DNA of 64,000 nt from an uncultured Muribaculaceae bacterium. Lineage in GTDB: Bacteria; Bacteroidota; Bacteroidia; Bacteroidales; Muribaculaceae. The position numbers and the translations under genes were made by a program. The notes below the pieces were generated by a model. It made no database searches. It was given only the letters and a program-made list of their open reading frames with translations, and was not told the DNA's origin. Below are positions 8,113 to 17,476 of the stretch, in pieces. Every line of letters begins with the position of its first letter. Position 1 is the first letter of the stretch. Where the stretch lies: contig CAJTUF010000006.1 in NCBI GenBank assembly GCA_910579675.1, positions 57,292-121,291 on the forward strand, in the 5' to 3' direction.

Positions 8113-10490
8113 TCGTTGGAGGTGTAGTGGTTGTAGTTGCCATATCCGTAGCCGTATCCATAACCATAGCGGTAGCCATGATGGGTGGCATCGGACGGAG
8201 TGGCGTTGAGCACCACTGCCATGTTTTTAAACTTTTTCTCGTTGTAGATGCGTTCCACTTCGGGGAGCATTGTGCGCTCGAAGTATCCTGCTCGGATCAC
8301 AAAGATGGTGCGGTCGGTTACGCTTCCCACGATCTGCGCGTCGGCCATCATCTCCACAGGAGGACAGTCGATGAGGATATAGTCGTAGTCGGCACGCAGG
8401 GCGTTGACCATATCTGCAAATCTGGGGAGTTCAAGAAGCTCGGCGGGGTTGGGAGGAATAGTTCCTACCGGGAGCACCGATAGCCCATCTGTTATGGTGT
8501 TGCTCACAATAACATCTTTTACATTGGTCACTTCTCCCACGAGATAGTTTGACAAGCCCTTGGCCGGGGAATCGACAAATGCCGAAGCCGAAGCGCGGCG
8601 AAGGTCGCAGTCGATCACAAGGGTCTTTTTGCCCTTTATGGCAAAGCTGATACCGAGATTGACAGTAAGGAAGCTCTTGCCGGATCCGGGATTAAACGAG
8701 GTGACCATTATTACTGAGCAACCATGGTCTTTGGAGGACATGAAACCGATATTGGTGCGGAGCACACGGATCGCTTCATTGACAACATCGCGTTTGCCTT
8801 GCTTGACCACCACTTTGGGTCCATCGTCCTTTTTGCTCTTTTTAGTGCCCGGGATAGTGGGAATCTCGCCAAGGAAAGGCAGGCTGAGATCTTCGATATC
8901 CTTGCGTCCGCGCACTTTGGTGTTGGTGGTCTCAAGAAGGTAAGTGACACCGAAGGGGATTATCAGGCCTATCACAAATGCCACAAGAAGAATCTTGCTT
9001 CTTGAGGGAGCAGTAGGGGCGTTTGAACCGGTAGGCCGGGTGATGATCTGAGTGTTATAGGCGGTGAATGCCTGCGAGAGTTCGTTTTCCTCACGTTTCT
9101 GAAGGAGGAAGAGATAAAGCGACTCCTTTACCTTTTGCTGACGCTCGACCGACAGGAGATATTTGGCCTGATTAGGGTTGGCGGCAATCTGGGCTGTGGT
9201 GCGGTTCTTGTTGCTCTGCAGATTTTTGATCTGAGTGTTGAGCGCGATCACCTGATTGTCGATGGTAGAGATGATTGCCGAACGCATACCGGCGAGCTGG
9301 GCATCCATGTCCATCACCACAGGATGAGTGTCGGAGCTGTTGGCTGCATACTGGTTGCGCTGGAGCATGAGGGCGTTGTATTCGGCTATCTGACCCTCGA
9401 TCGACGAGTTGCCAATGCCTGAGTTGGCAGGGAGCACAGTGCTGCGGTTAGCCTCGTTAGTGAGATAGCTACGCATGTAGCGTGTCATCTGAAGCTGGTT
9501 GTTAAGGTCGAGAATCTGAGCCGAGGCAGCTTGATTTTCCGACATGTACATGCTCGCAGCCTGCTGCACATCGGGGATGAGATGCTCACTCTGGTAAGAG
9601 GATATATCCTGATCGACATTGCCGAGTTCACCCTCGATGACCCCGAGGCGTTCGTTGATGAAGTTGGATGTGCTTACCGAGATCTGGTTGCGGTTGTCAA
9701 TCCAGTTCTCGTTGTAAATGCTTATGACTCCGTTGATCAGGTCTTCGGCCCGCTGGATTGATTGGTCGGTGACCGATATATTGATTGTGTTGCCTTTATC
9801 GCTCTTCAGGGCTACAGTGAGCTCAGCAGAATATTTTGCCACGGCGGAACGCACTGGAATACGCGAGACAAAAATCTCATAGGACTGCTTCTCTTTATAA
9901 TAAGGAGTGCGGCTCACTACTACGGGGCCTCCGGAGGTCTGGACAGTATCGCCGAGTGCCACCTTGTTGCGACCAACTACAGAGGCATCTTCATCGCCAA
10001 ATTTAAGGTCGTAGAGCGAATAGTTTCCATCTTCGCCCACATCGATACGGGCGCTTGCGCTTCCATTTTCCATCAGCGATGGGAATGAGGCGACGATGGG
10101 GAGCTGCGGGCCATAGATGATCTCTTTGTGGAAGCGTCCGTTGACATAATAGCTGCGGTCGAGGTTGAATCGCTTCACCACTTCTTCCATCACGTCGGGC
10201 GATTGCAGCTTGTTGACCTCATCATTGATGTTGGAGTGAGTCTGAAGGAGGCCCATGTTGGAAAAGGCATCGACTTCCGACGACACGGAAGCTCCCTTCG
10301 ATTCATCTTTGATCACGATCGAAGCGGTGCGGGTGTAGACTGGGGGCGTGCGCAGCAGATAAAATATCGCCGCTCCAAGACACACGGCCAGTGAAAGCAC
10401 GATCCATGGCCAGCGCCTGAGGGTTAGTAAAATAATGTCTGTGATATTGACCTGACGCTGGGCGAGGTCGCGAGTATCTTCGGTTGACAT
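8109..10490 (-). CDS. wzc: Wzc-type polysaccharide co-polymerase with tyrosine kinase domain
   Basis: 793 residues. Wzz-like N-terminal domain with a membrane helix at about 29-47, a long periplasmic coiled-coil region, a GNVR-like segment and a second helix at about 505-525. The cytoplasmic BY-kinase follows: Walker A FNPGSGKSF, Walker A' VIDCDLRRA and Walker B ILIDCPP. The tail is a (GY)n run with eight tyrosines in about 20 residues, the usual autophosphorylation cluster. It oligomerises with the Wza-like exporter and is reset by the PHP phosphatase encoded next. Spacing to the exporter gene is 3 nt. Confidence 0.93.
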   Translation of the reverse strand: MSTEDTRDLAQRQVNITDIILLTLRRWPWIVLSLAVCLGAAIFYLLRTPPVYTRTASIVIKDESKGASVSSEVDAFSNMGLLQTHSNINDEVNKLQSPDVMEEVVKRFNLDRSYYVNGRFHKEIIYGPQLPIVASFPSLMENGSASARIDVGEDGNYSLYDLKFGDEDASVVGRNKVALGDTVQTSGGPVVVSRTPYYKEKQSYEIFVSRIPVRSAVAKYSAELTVALKSDKGNTINISVTDQSIQRAEDLINGVISIYNENWIDNRNQISVSTSNFINERLGVIEGELGNVDQDISSYQSEHLIPDVQQAASMYMSENQAASAQILDLNNQLQMTRYMRSYLTNEANRSTVLPANSGIGNSSIEGQIAEYNALMLQRNQYAANSSDTHPVVMDMDAQLAGMRSAIISTIDNQVIALNTQIKNLQSNKNRTTAQIAANPNQAKYLLSVERQQKVKESLYLFLLQKREENELSQAFTAYNTQIITRPTGSNAPTAPSRSKILLVAFVIGLIIPFGVTYLLETTNTKVRGRKDIEDLSLPFLGEIPTIPGTKKSKKDDGPKVVVKQGKRDVVNEAIRVLRTNIGFMSSKDHGCSVIMVTSFNPGSGKSFLTVNLGISFAIKGKKTLVIDCDLRRASASAFVDSPAKGLSNYLVGEVTNVKDVIVSNTITDGLSVLPVGTIPPNPAELLELPRFADMVNALRADYDYILIDCPPVEMMADAQIVGSVTDRTIFVIRAGYFERTMLPEVERIYNEKKFKNMAVVLNATPSDATHHGYRYGYGYGYGYGNYNHYTSNE

Positions 10491-10493
10491 GGC

Positions 10494-11291
10494 TTATTTG
10501 AAAATAAGTACTGAAATCGTTGTGAGGAGCGACACCACCGACATCCAGAATGTGGGGGTCAGGACGGTGTTGCCGTTGGCATTTGCCTGACGCTTTTTTG
10601 TGTCGTTGGGCTCGACATACACCACATCGTTTTGCTGGAGGTAGAACGCAGGCGACTGCATTAGCGCCTGAGTGTTGGTGAGATCGAGGCGATAAGCTAT
10701 ATCCTGGCCAAATTCCTCGCGCACCACCAGTACATTCTCTCGCATACCGGTGATGTTGAGATCGCCTGCTTTACTTAAAGCCTGAAAAATATTGAGATTG
10801 TCGCGGTCAATGGCATACTCGCCCGGATGGGCCACATCGCCAAGGATCGATATCGACGCATTCATAAACTCTACGGTCACGATGGGATCCTTGAGGAGAT
10901 TTTTTGCGATGATGCTCTCCTTGATTTTGGCGGCAACTTCTGGACGGGATAGACCGGCAACCATTATCTCACCCAAGATAGGGTAGTCGATTGTTCCGTC
11001 GGGGGTCACGGTAAAGGCGGCAGTCTGGGGATTGTTGGATCCGTTGACACTGCCGACACGATACTGGGCTATGGCGAGATTGAACACCTCGGCCAGTGCT
11101 GGATCTTTTGACGATACCACAATCGACAGCTTGTCGTCGGCCTGAACGGTGATGCGGCGCTGCTCCGCTACAGCCTGAGTGGCGCCTTCGGAGTAACCCT
11201 GCATGTATGTGATGTTTTTAGGCGCTGAGCAAGACACGAGCATCGCTGCTGCAGCGATTGCCAGACTGGAAAAGAAGTTGATGATGCGCAT
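10494..11291 (-). CDS. wza: Wza-like polysaccharide export lipoprotein
   Basis: 265 residues. The leader ends LVSC (Cys21), a lipobox. A Poly_export domain follows (about 45-145, with VQADDKLSIVVSSKDP), then an SLBB domain (about 150-220, SISILGDVAHPGEYAI). The C-terminal 20 residues (FWMSVVSLLTTISVLIF) are a hydrophobic helix, as in Bacteroidetes Wza proteins. It should form the outer-membrane channel for the polysaccharide handled by the downstream kinase. It is first in the operon; a TACCTTTG box (11462-11469) would give a leader of about 165 nt. Confidence 0.92.
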   Translation of the reverse strand: MRIINFFSSLAIAAAAMLVSCSAPKNITYMQGYSEGATQAVAEQRRITVQADDKLSIVVSSKDPALAEVFNLAIAQYRVGSVNGSNNPQTAAFTVTPDGTIDYPILGEIMVAGLSRPEVAAKIKESIIAKNLLKDPIVTVEFMNASISILGDVAHPGEYAIDRDNLNIFQALSKAGDLNITGMRENVLVVREEFGQDIAYRLDLTNTQALMQSPAFYLQQNDVVYVEPNDTKKRQANANGNTVLTPTFWMSVVSLLTTISVLIFK

Positions 11292-11461
11292 TTAAAGAAA
11301 AATCTTTGATTGCTTGAGGCAATTTGAGACGCTTGAGCATGGGCTCTCTTCGAGATCCTTGATTATCTCAATATGGATTAAATTCCAGCGTCGAATTAAA
11401 TAACCTCAATAAATAAGCTATGGTGAATTAGTTTGTTATGCAGTAAAATTGAAGGAGAATG

Positions 11462-11469
11462 CAAAGGTA
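11462..11469 (-). promoter_or_regulatory. Possible -7 box of the exopolysaccharide operon
   Basis: TACCTTTG on the minus strand matches TAnnTTTG. The nearest TTTG upstream is 24 nt away, longer than the usual 19-21. It would leave a leader of about 165 nt before wza, with a short GAGAT/ATCTC hairpin near 11350. No other gene lies between 11292 and 11736; the left part is leader and the right part is AT-rich DNA. Confidence 0.4.
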
Positions 11470-11667
11470 AGTATTATTTGCCACATTCATGGACAAAAAC
11501 ACCAAAAATAGAGCCTGAAAGCAGGCTAAAGAGAGATTAAGGAGGAGCGGTGGAGGATAACCACTATCTACTACAAACAAAGACTGAGGAATGTTCGCTA
11601 CATAAAGTGAAAAAATCTCCGTCGATGACACATCTTGTCGGCTGAAAATGTGAAAAGGGGTTAATGC

Positions 11668-11699
11668 TTTGTATGAAAGGCGCAAAATGCGTAACTTTG
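11668..11699 (+). promoter_or_regulatory. Promoter of nhaC
   Basis: TTTG (11668-11671), 20 nt, TAACTTTG (11692-11699). Exact fit to the Bacteroidetes pattern, with a leader of about 33 nt to the ATG at 11737. Confidence 0.75.
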
Positions 11700-11736
11700 C
11701 GGCCAATTTGACGTAAACATATCTATCAAGTAAGAA

Positions 11737-13236
11737 ATGATGAATCCTCCGGCGGATTTCAATCCTCCCTCACTGTCGAAAGTCATGAATGTACGCCCGT
11801 CGATTGTGGCGTCGCTTGCTCCAGTGGCAATGCTTCTCGCTTGCCTTCTGATAACACTTATTATTGACGGTCCCGACAGCATTCTTTCGCTCTCTCCGCT
11901 GTTTCTTTGCGCGTCAGGTCTTCTCGGCCTCTTTATAACAAGGGCTACAACTGCCCGACCTTGGCGACTCATGTGGTATGGCCTTGTGAAGAGCGCACGT
12001 CAGATTCTGCCCGCCATCCCCATCCTGCTGCTCATCGGTACACTGTCGACCACCTGGATGCTTTCCGGTACAGTCCCTCTGATGATCGATGCCGGGCTTC
12101 AACTCCTTCATCCGCGCTTTTTTCTTCCAGCCGTGTGTGCTGTGTGCGCCTTGATATCAGTTGTTACTGGTTCGTCATGGACTACCATCGCCACCATTGG
12201 AGTGGCCTTCATGGGTATCGGAACAATAATGGGCTTTTCTGCTCCGTGGGTGGCAGGCGCCATTATCTCCGGGGCTTATTTCGGCGATAAGATATCGCCA
12301 CTAAGCGATACCACAGTTTTAGCCTCATCGACGGTCAATGTTGATCTTTTCAAGCATATCCGGTATATGATGATTACCACTATCCCCGCCATTGTCATAG
12401 CCGAGATAGTGTTTCTCCTTGTCGGTATCAACGGGACGACTGATGCTGGCATTATAAGTAGCGAGATGCCGTCGGCTCTGCGTTCAACCTTCAATCTCTC
12501 CCCTTATCTTTGGTGTGTGCCTGCGATAACGTGCGTGATGATAGCCTTGCGGCCCAATACGCTCGTCATACTGGGCGTCGGCACCATGACAGGATTCATT
12601 TCCATGTGGGTGTTTCAGCCTCAGGTCGTTGCGATGATTACAGAACAGGGTGCCATAGGAGCTATCCCGGCAAGCCTCCACGCTTTGATGTCGTCGACCG
12701 ACTTCAATACCGGTATGCCTGCTCTTGACGAGCTTGCCTCGACATCCGGAATGCTCGGAATGATGCCAACGGTGTATCTTGTTTTGTCGGCCATGATATT
12801 CGGCGGGGTAATGATAGGCTCAGGGATGCTCAAAGTCATTACTATGGCATTTATAAGCCGCCTACGTCGTCCGGGATCGCTCGTGAGCGCCACGGTGTGC
12901 AGCGGGCTGTTTCTCAACACCTGTACAGGCGATCAGTATATATCGCTTGTCATTGGAGGGAATGTGTACAAATCGGCTTATCACAGGGCCGGATACCGCC
13001 CTGAGCTCCTTAGCAGGTCGCTGGAGGATTCGGTGTCGGTTACCTCTGTGCTCATTCCATGGAATTCGTGTGGCATGACACAGTCAACCGTCCTTGGTGT
13101 TTCCACGTTGGCTTATGCGCCATGCTGCATTTTCAATATCATCAGCCCCTTGATGTCAGTCCTTATCGCTTGGGTCGGGACGCGGCTGTTCAGGATCACA
13201 CTGATCCCAGCCGGCAAGATGGCCGTCAGAGGTTGA
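11737..13236 (+). CDS. nhaC: Na+/H+ antiporter, NhaC family
   Basis: 499 residues with about 11-12 hydrophobic segments. The family hallmark GAYFGDKISPLSDTTVLASS is present (around residues 180-199), as are VTGSSWTTIATIGVAFMGIG and CSGLFLNTCTGDQY. NhaC-type carriers exchange sodium for protons, though some relatives move malate and lactate. It is monocistronic from a consensus promoter. Its last 11 bases overlap the end of the convergent alpha-galactosidase gene, so the two tails share DNA. Confidence 0.9.
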   Translation: MMNPPADFNPPSLSKVMNVRPSIVASLAPVAMLLACLLITLIIDGPDSILSLSPLFLCASGLLGLFITRATTARPWRLMWYGLVKSARQILPAIPILLLIGTLSTTWMLSGTVPLMIDAGLQLLHPRFFLPAVCAVCALISVVTGSSWTTIATIGVAFMGIGTIMGFSAPWVAGAIISGAYFGDKISPLSDTTVLASSTVNVDLFKHIRYMMITTIPAIVIAEIVFLLVGINGTTDAGIISSEMPSALRSTFNLSPYLWCVPAITCVMIALRPNTLVILGVGTMTGFISMWVFQPQVVAMITEQGAIGAIPASLHALMSSTDFNTGMPALDELASTSGMLGMMPTVYLVLSAMIFGGVMIGSGMLKVITMAFISRLRRPGSLVSATVCSGLFLNTCTGDQYISLVIGGNVYKSAYHRAGYRPELLSRSLEDSVSVTSVLIPWNSCGMTQSTVLGVSTLAYAPCCIFNIISPLMSVLIAWVGTRLFRITLIPAGKMAVRG

Positions 13237-14815
13237 CGGTCATCCTGTCAATGTATGGGGCCGTTCCTGTCGACGCTATCCTCACGGTGTTAGTCCCTTT
13301 GTTTAGACGGACTGTGCTTGACAATCTTCGCGGGCCCTCTCCTTCGACCGGAAGTTTTATTGCAGCCTCGTTGTTGACAAACAGCAGGAGATTTCCATCG
13401 GCTTTGCCAGTCACGTCGAGATCCAGACGATACTCACCGTCACAATCAACCCTGACATCGCGCCATTGCAGATCATTGGAGGGTGTGTGGCCCACATTTG
13501 CCACTACCATGCCTCCTGATGCCGATTCTAATGGGAAGTAAAAGGCTGTGCCGGTAGCGATGGGATCGTAGATCTCCTGATAAGAACTTAAATAAGCCTG
13601 CTCAGCTTCGTATATGGAGCGTGGAATACGTCTTGTCCCGGTAATGGAATAGACACGAGTGCCGTGGGGAGGAACTGCGGCCGACAATACACCGTCGGTT
13701 ATATTGATATCGGTATGAGCGATCAGATCGCGCGCAGCGGTCACACCTTCGAGTTCCAATTCTTCTGCGGTTACGCTTATGGTATATGCCGAGTCTGTCG
13801 GGTTGTAAAGAGCCACGGCTCTGCGGGTGCCCCACTTCTCTCCAAGGTCTTTCACGAGCACGTAAGTGTTTTCTGGCGATAGCTTGGCAACATGGGCCTG
13901 TAGGCCGAGTTGATCTTGATTTAGGGCAATAAGCTCTGTGTTTTTTAGCAGATTGAGTGTCTCAGGGCGCAGAGTTGTGAGGTCGCATCCGATTAGCAGT
14001 GGCGACGACATCATGCACCATATGGCAAAGTGGGTCTGATCCTCTTCAGCCGACAAGGTGCGTCCCACTTCCAGCATATCCATGTCATTGTAACGACCTC
14101 CGCCGGCATAGGGTGAGAGGTAGAGATTTTCGTTGATAATGCGTTTGACCGACTCCCATCGGGGGGAGATGTCGCCGGTGGTGCGCCAGGACGTGGCCAC
14201 GTCGTTCACCCATGTGCCGGGATAGTTCCAGCGGCACACGTTTAGCCGCACGTCGTCGCGGCCGGTTGCTTTAATGGCATTGCTGATGGCGGTGTATCGG
14301 TCGCGAGGCTCGTAGGCATAGATCTGATGGCTTTGTCTGCCGTCGGCTCCGCAATAGTCGACCTTGATGAAATCAAATCCTATTTCTTTGAAAAAAAGGT
14401 TGCAATCCTGCTCCTCATGCCCAAGCAATCCCACACCACGGGCTATCGTGTCGTTGTCCCAGAAGTTGCCGCAGGTGTTGGCGCCGGCATCGCTGTATAT
14501 TCCGGCTTTCAGGCCGAGAGAGTGTATGTGGTCAACGACAGGCTTGAGACCGCTGGGAAATCGGGTAGGGTGGAACAGCAGACGTCCAGACGATTTGTCA
14601 CGGCCTCCGAAATATCCGTCGTCGATATTGATATAGCGGTAGCCTACAGAGTCAAGACCGAGCTCGACGAGAGCGTCGGCTTGTTTCATTATAAGCGAGT
14701 CGGAGATGTTTACACGATACGTGTTCCACGAGCTCCATCCCATGGTGGGTGTGTCGTAGGCGTAAACGCTTATGGCAGCAGAAGCTGCGAGAGGTAACAG
14801 TAATTTGATTCTCAT
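13226..14815 (-). CDS. Secreted alpha-galactosidase, GH27, with C-terminal carbohydrate-binding domain
   Basis: 529 residues. Signal peptide (1-19) then DTPTMGWSSWNTY, the GH27 start. The nucleophile is Asp153 in FIKVDYCGAD, and the acid/base is Asp215 in SWRTTGDI. Residues about 300-395 form the C-terminal beta domain. About 400-529 look like a CBM35/CBM6-type module (IYEAEQAYLSS near its start). Substrate is probably alpha-1,6- or alpha-1,3-linked galactose in plant or host glycans; a related alpha-N-acetylgalactosaminidase or beta-L-arabinopyranosidase activity cannot be excluded. It is last in the ung/T9SS-plug/DUF3109 run. A run of 10 C lies 16-25 nt before its ATG. Confidence 0.9.
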   Translation of the reverse strand: MRIKLLLPLAASAAISVYAYDTPTMGWSSWNTYRVNISDSLIMKQADALVELGLDSVGYRYINIDDGYFGGRDKSSGRLLFHPTRFPSGLKPVVDHIHSLGLKAGIYSDAGANTCGNFWDNDTIARGVGLLGHEEQDCNLFFKEIGFDFIKVDYCGADGRQSHQIYAYEPRDRYTAISNAIKATGRDDVRLNVCRWNYPGTWVNDVATSWRTTGDISPRWESVKRIINENLYLSPYAGGGRYNDMDMLEVGRTLSAEEDQTHFAIWCMMSSPLLIGCDLTTLRPETLNLLKNTELIALNQDQLGLQAHVAKLSPENTYVLVKDLGEKWGTRRAVALYNPTDSAYTISVTAEELELEGVTAARDLIAHTDINITDGVLSAAVPPHGTRVYSITGTRRIPRSIYEAEQAYLSSYQEIYDPIATGTAFYFPLESASGGMVVANVGHTPSNDLQWRDVRVDCDGEYRLDLDVTGKADGNLLLFVNNEAAIKLPVEGEGPRRLSSTVRLNKGTNTVRIASTGTAPYIDRMTVNL

Positions 14816-14830
14816 GGTGTCGGGGAAATT

Positions 14831-14840
14831 GGGGGGGGGG
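14831..14840. repeat. Homopolymer tract of 10 G/C pairs upstream of the alpha-galactosidase
   Basis: Ten consecutive G on the plus strand (C on the coding strand), 16-25 nt before the GH27 start codon and inside its ribosome-entry region. Homopolymers of this length are prone to slipped-strand length change. Confidence 0.9.
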
Positions 14841-14856
14841 AGGGGTAGGTGATTGA

Positions 14857-15462
14857 TTATTTCTGCTGCTCAAGCCAAGCCTCGCAGGCCTCGCAAAGCT
14901 CTGCATACCATTCAGGCCCGAAGCGTGCTATGAGAGGCTCTTTCATGGCTTGATAAAGCCTTATGCCAAGCCGCTTGCCATTGGCGACAGCAGGGCGGCA
15001 TATCTTCCAGCGGTGATAATTGACGGCGGTAAAAGTGGGGTATTCCGTGAGTCGCAGAGGATAGAGATAGCACGAAATGGGTTTGCGCCAGCCGACTCGT
15101 CCTTCGCGATAGGCCTTGTCGATAGCACAGAGGCATTTGCCCCCTTCGGCATAGCAGGAAAATGCGCAGTTGCGGCCGTCGATAATGGTGGTGACAAGAT
15201 CGCCCTCTTCATCGGTATAGGCCACACCCTCCTCCTCTATCGCCTCGACGGCGCGAGGCATCAAGTCGGCTTTGATGTCGGGGAGCACTTCCTCAAGTTT
15301 CATTATCTCTTCGGGGGTGACCGGTGCTCCGGCATCACCCTCAATGCAGCAAGCTCCCAGACACTGGTCGAGGTCGCAGCAAAAAAATTCTTCGGCGAGG
15401 TCAAGACTCACCAATGCGTTTTGTATCTGTAGCATAAATATATCTTCTTCGTCGTGGGTCAT
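14857..15462 (-). CDS. DUF3109 family cysteine-rich protein
   Basis: 201 residues, cytosolic. A cysteine-rich pattern (FFCCDLDQCLGACCIEGDAG near residue 27, then CAFSCYAEGGKCLCAID and KPISCYLYPLR) matches DUF3109, related to YkgJ-type putative metal or Fe-S-binding proteins. No reaction is known for the family. The start overlaps the stop of the plug-like gene by 4 nt. Thirteen cysteines suggest bound metal, but this is inference. Confidence 0.85.
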   Translation of the reverse strand: MTHDEEDIFMLQIQNALVSLDLAEEFFCCDLDQCLGACCIEGDAGAPVTPEEIMKLEEVLPDIKADLMPRAVEAIEEEGVAYTDEEGDLVTTIIDGRNCAFSCYAEGGKCLCAIDKAYREGRVGWRKPISCYLYPLRLTEYPTFTAVNYHRWKICRPAVANGKRLGIRLYQAMKEPLIARFGPEWYAELCEACEAWLEQQK

Positions 15463-16715
15463 ATGCCTGAAATGATGGTAGTGAATCCGATGAGCCGGTC
15501 GTAGCGGCTACCGGGCTTACGGTAGTAGAGAGCGACGTCGTAGCGGTTGGCTGTCCGGTAGTCGTCTCCTTCGATTGGTGCGGCAGTGGCTTTGCCATTG
15601 TGAGGGATCAGATAATACATATAATTATAGGACCCCTGCTTGAGGGTGAGAACTGCTTCGTAGAGATTGGAGATGCGGTTAAATGTCATCACGCCAGTCG
15701 ATGCGGTAGTGGTGGTATTTCCAGTCAGTTCTCCGGCTATCATTACATCGGCATATGGTTGTTCGGGCAAATCGAGCGAGAAATGAACCTTGACATATTC
15801 ACCTTGGGTGTCGGGGTCGTTGGCATTATCGGCATTGATGGTGAAACGGCCAAATTGGGTCTGGTCATATCTGTAGTCGGTTGCCACTCGCGGAGCGTCG
15901 GTATAGAGCTTAAAGTGATAGAACGGATCCTGGAACGCCACCATCTCAACTCCCATCGGCAGGTATCGCGAGGTAGCTACAGTCTCGAACCGCCTGAACT
16001 CATTGCCTGCTGCAAATGTAAGCCCCGGGTCGTGGGCAAATGTAGCCGTTGATCCGTTGACACGCATAGGGCGTCGAATGGTCTGCGACTGATCGCGGAT
16101 AAAATCGGGGGTTATGACGAGCAACAGATCATTCCATGCGTCGGGCGTCTCGATGGCCGACAGGTCGGCGCTCACTTCGAGTTGTTGATGCGATCCGTTG
16201 TAGTCGTAGTCAGTCCGGCTGGATACAGAGGGGATCGTCCTCGCGCTGTTTTCCGACACCATAAAAGGGACGTCGATCAATGGGCTGCCGGGGCTTTCCT
16301 CGTCATATACCGTCAACAGATAATTGCCGCTCACGGTGGGGGTGATGTCGGGGTTGGGCAGTGAGATGCGGTAGTTGACATATGGGGTAAGAGTACCTTG
16401 CGAGTAGGCGTAATCATCGATTCTGCCTTCGTTGAACCCATTGGTAAACTCGATGGGCTGGAGCATGTCGGGCTTCCATGAGGCATCGCAGTGGGTTATT
16501 GTGTAGCGCAGATATCGGCGTTCAGGCTCCAAGAGGTCGAAGCTGATGACAAGAGGGGAGTCGCCTCCCAGCTCAATCACTGGTGCGCCATAGCGGTCGG
16601 AAGCCGGATAAGCTGTAAGGGCACCTACTTCTGGCAATTGTCCGTCGGGTATAGCAAACGCTGCCGGATTACAAGCGGCGGCCATACAGATCGACGCTTT
16701 TAGTAGGTTTACCAT
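15459..16715 (-). CDS. DUF5103 protein, type IX secretion plug-like
   Basis: 418 residues. Signal peptide (about 1-21, cleavage after FA) then an N-terminal beta domain with YLRYTITHCDASWKPDMLQP and EFTNGFNEGRIDDYAYSQ, the hallmark stretch of DUF5103. In Flavobacterium the homologue (PlugN) blocks the SprA/Sov translocon of the type IX secretion system. No other T9SS gene is seen in this window. The start overlaps the ung stop by 7 nt and the stop overlaps DUF3109 by 4 nt, so all three are co-transcribed. Confidence 0.82.
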   Translation of the reverse strand: MVNLLKASICMAAACNPAAFAIPDGQLPEVGALTAYPASDRYGAPVIELGGDSPLVISFDLLEPERRYLRYTITHCDASWKPDMLQPIEFTNGFNEGRIDDYAYSQGTLTPYVNYRISLPNPDITPTVSGNYLLTVYDEESPGSPLIDVPFMVSENSARTIPSVSSRTDYDYNGSHQQLEVSADLSAIETPDAWNDLLLVITPDFIRDQSQTIRRPMRVNGSTATFAHDPGLTFAAGNEFRRFETVATSRYLPMGVEMVAFQDPFYHFKLYTDAPRVATDYRYDQTQFGRFTINADNANDPDTQGEYVKVHFSLDLPEQPYADVMIAGELTGNTTTTASTGVMTFNRISNLYEAVLTLKQGSYNYMYYLIPHNGKATAAPIEGDDYRTANRYDVALYYRKPGSRYDRLIGFTTIISGI

Positions 16716-17404
16716 ATGATAGGAGATTTGCCTTGTGCTTTAAGGTAATCGTTGGCCCGGCTGAAATGATGGTTGCCGAAAAAACCACGATAGGCACTGA
16801 GGGGAGAGGGGTGGGCCGAAGTCAGCACCAAGTGCCGGCTACGGTCGATATATTGACCTTTTTTGGCAGCATATGAGCCCCAAAGCAAAAAGACGAGGCC
16901 GTTGCGGCGGTCGGACAATGCTTTGACCGCTGCATCTGTGAGGCGTTCCCATCCCCGGCCCTGGTGCGAACCGGCCCGATGGGCCTCGACCGTAAGGGTG
17001 GCATTGAGGAGCAGCACACCCTGCCGGGCCCATCGCTCGAGATTGCCATCGTTAGGAATTGGCGCGCCGGTGTCGGAGGCAACTTCCTTGAATATATTTA
17101 CGAGCGACGGCGGAATAGGTATCCCCTCGGCAACGGAGAAGCAGAGTCCATTGGCCTGTCCTACATCGTGGTAGGGGCCTTGCCCGAGAATCACCACTTT
17201 CACGTCATTGAACGGGCATGCGTCAAACGCGGCAAATATGCGTCCGGGTGGTGGAAACACCTGCCCATCGCGGTAGCGCTCCTTTACCCACGATGCCAGC
17301 TCGCAGAAGTATGGGCTGGCCCATTCATCCTGCAATGCTTCGCGCCACGAACTGTCGATCCTTACATCCATCGCATCAAAAGTGTTTATTTGTTGATAGG
17401 TCAA
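16709..17404 (-). CDS. ung: Uracil-DNA glycosylase, family 1, with altered catalytic motif
   Basis: 231 residues, normal length. Family-1 features are clear: GLCFSV (Phe stacking on uracil), LLLNATLTV with the uracil-reading Asn, and TSAHPSPLSAYRGFFG with the catalytic His and minor-groove loop. The water-activating motif, normally GQDPYH, reads GQGPYH: residue 76 is Gly (codon GGC, 17177-17179) where Asp is expected. Loss of this Asp should severely reduce activity. An alternative start at Met12 (17371) aligns better with relatives; the longer form fits the promoter spacing. It leads a minus-strand operon. Confidence 0.9.
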   Translation of the reverse strand: MTYQQINTFDAMDVRIDSSWREALQDEWASPYFCELASWVKERYRDGQVFPPPGRIFAAFDACPFNDVKVVILGQGPYHDVGQANGLCFSVAEGIPIPPSLVNIFKEVASDTGAPIPNDGNLERWARQGVLLLNATLTVEAHRAGSHQGRGWERLTDAAVKALSDRRNGLVFLLWGSYAAKKGQYIDRSRHLVLTSAHPSPLSAYRGFFGNHHFSRANDYLKAQGKSPIIW

Positions 17405-17425
17405 ACGGAATGAGATTTAAGAGCA

Positions 17426-17457
17426 CAAATGTAGTGATAAAAGCAGAAATGTGCAAG
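17426..17457 (-). promoter_or_regulatory. Promoter of the ung operon
   Basis: Minus strand: CTTG (17457-17454), 20 nt, TACATTTG (17433-17426). One mismatch in the upstream box. The predicted start site is about 17 nt before the ATG at 17404. Confidence 0.6.
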
Positions 17458-17476
17458 CTCGTAAAGCCGTCGGGGT

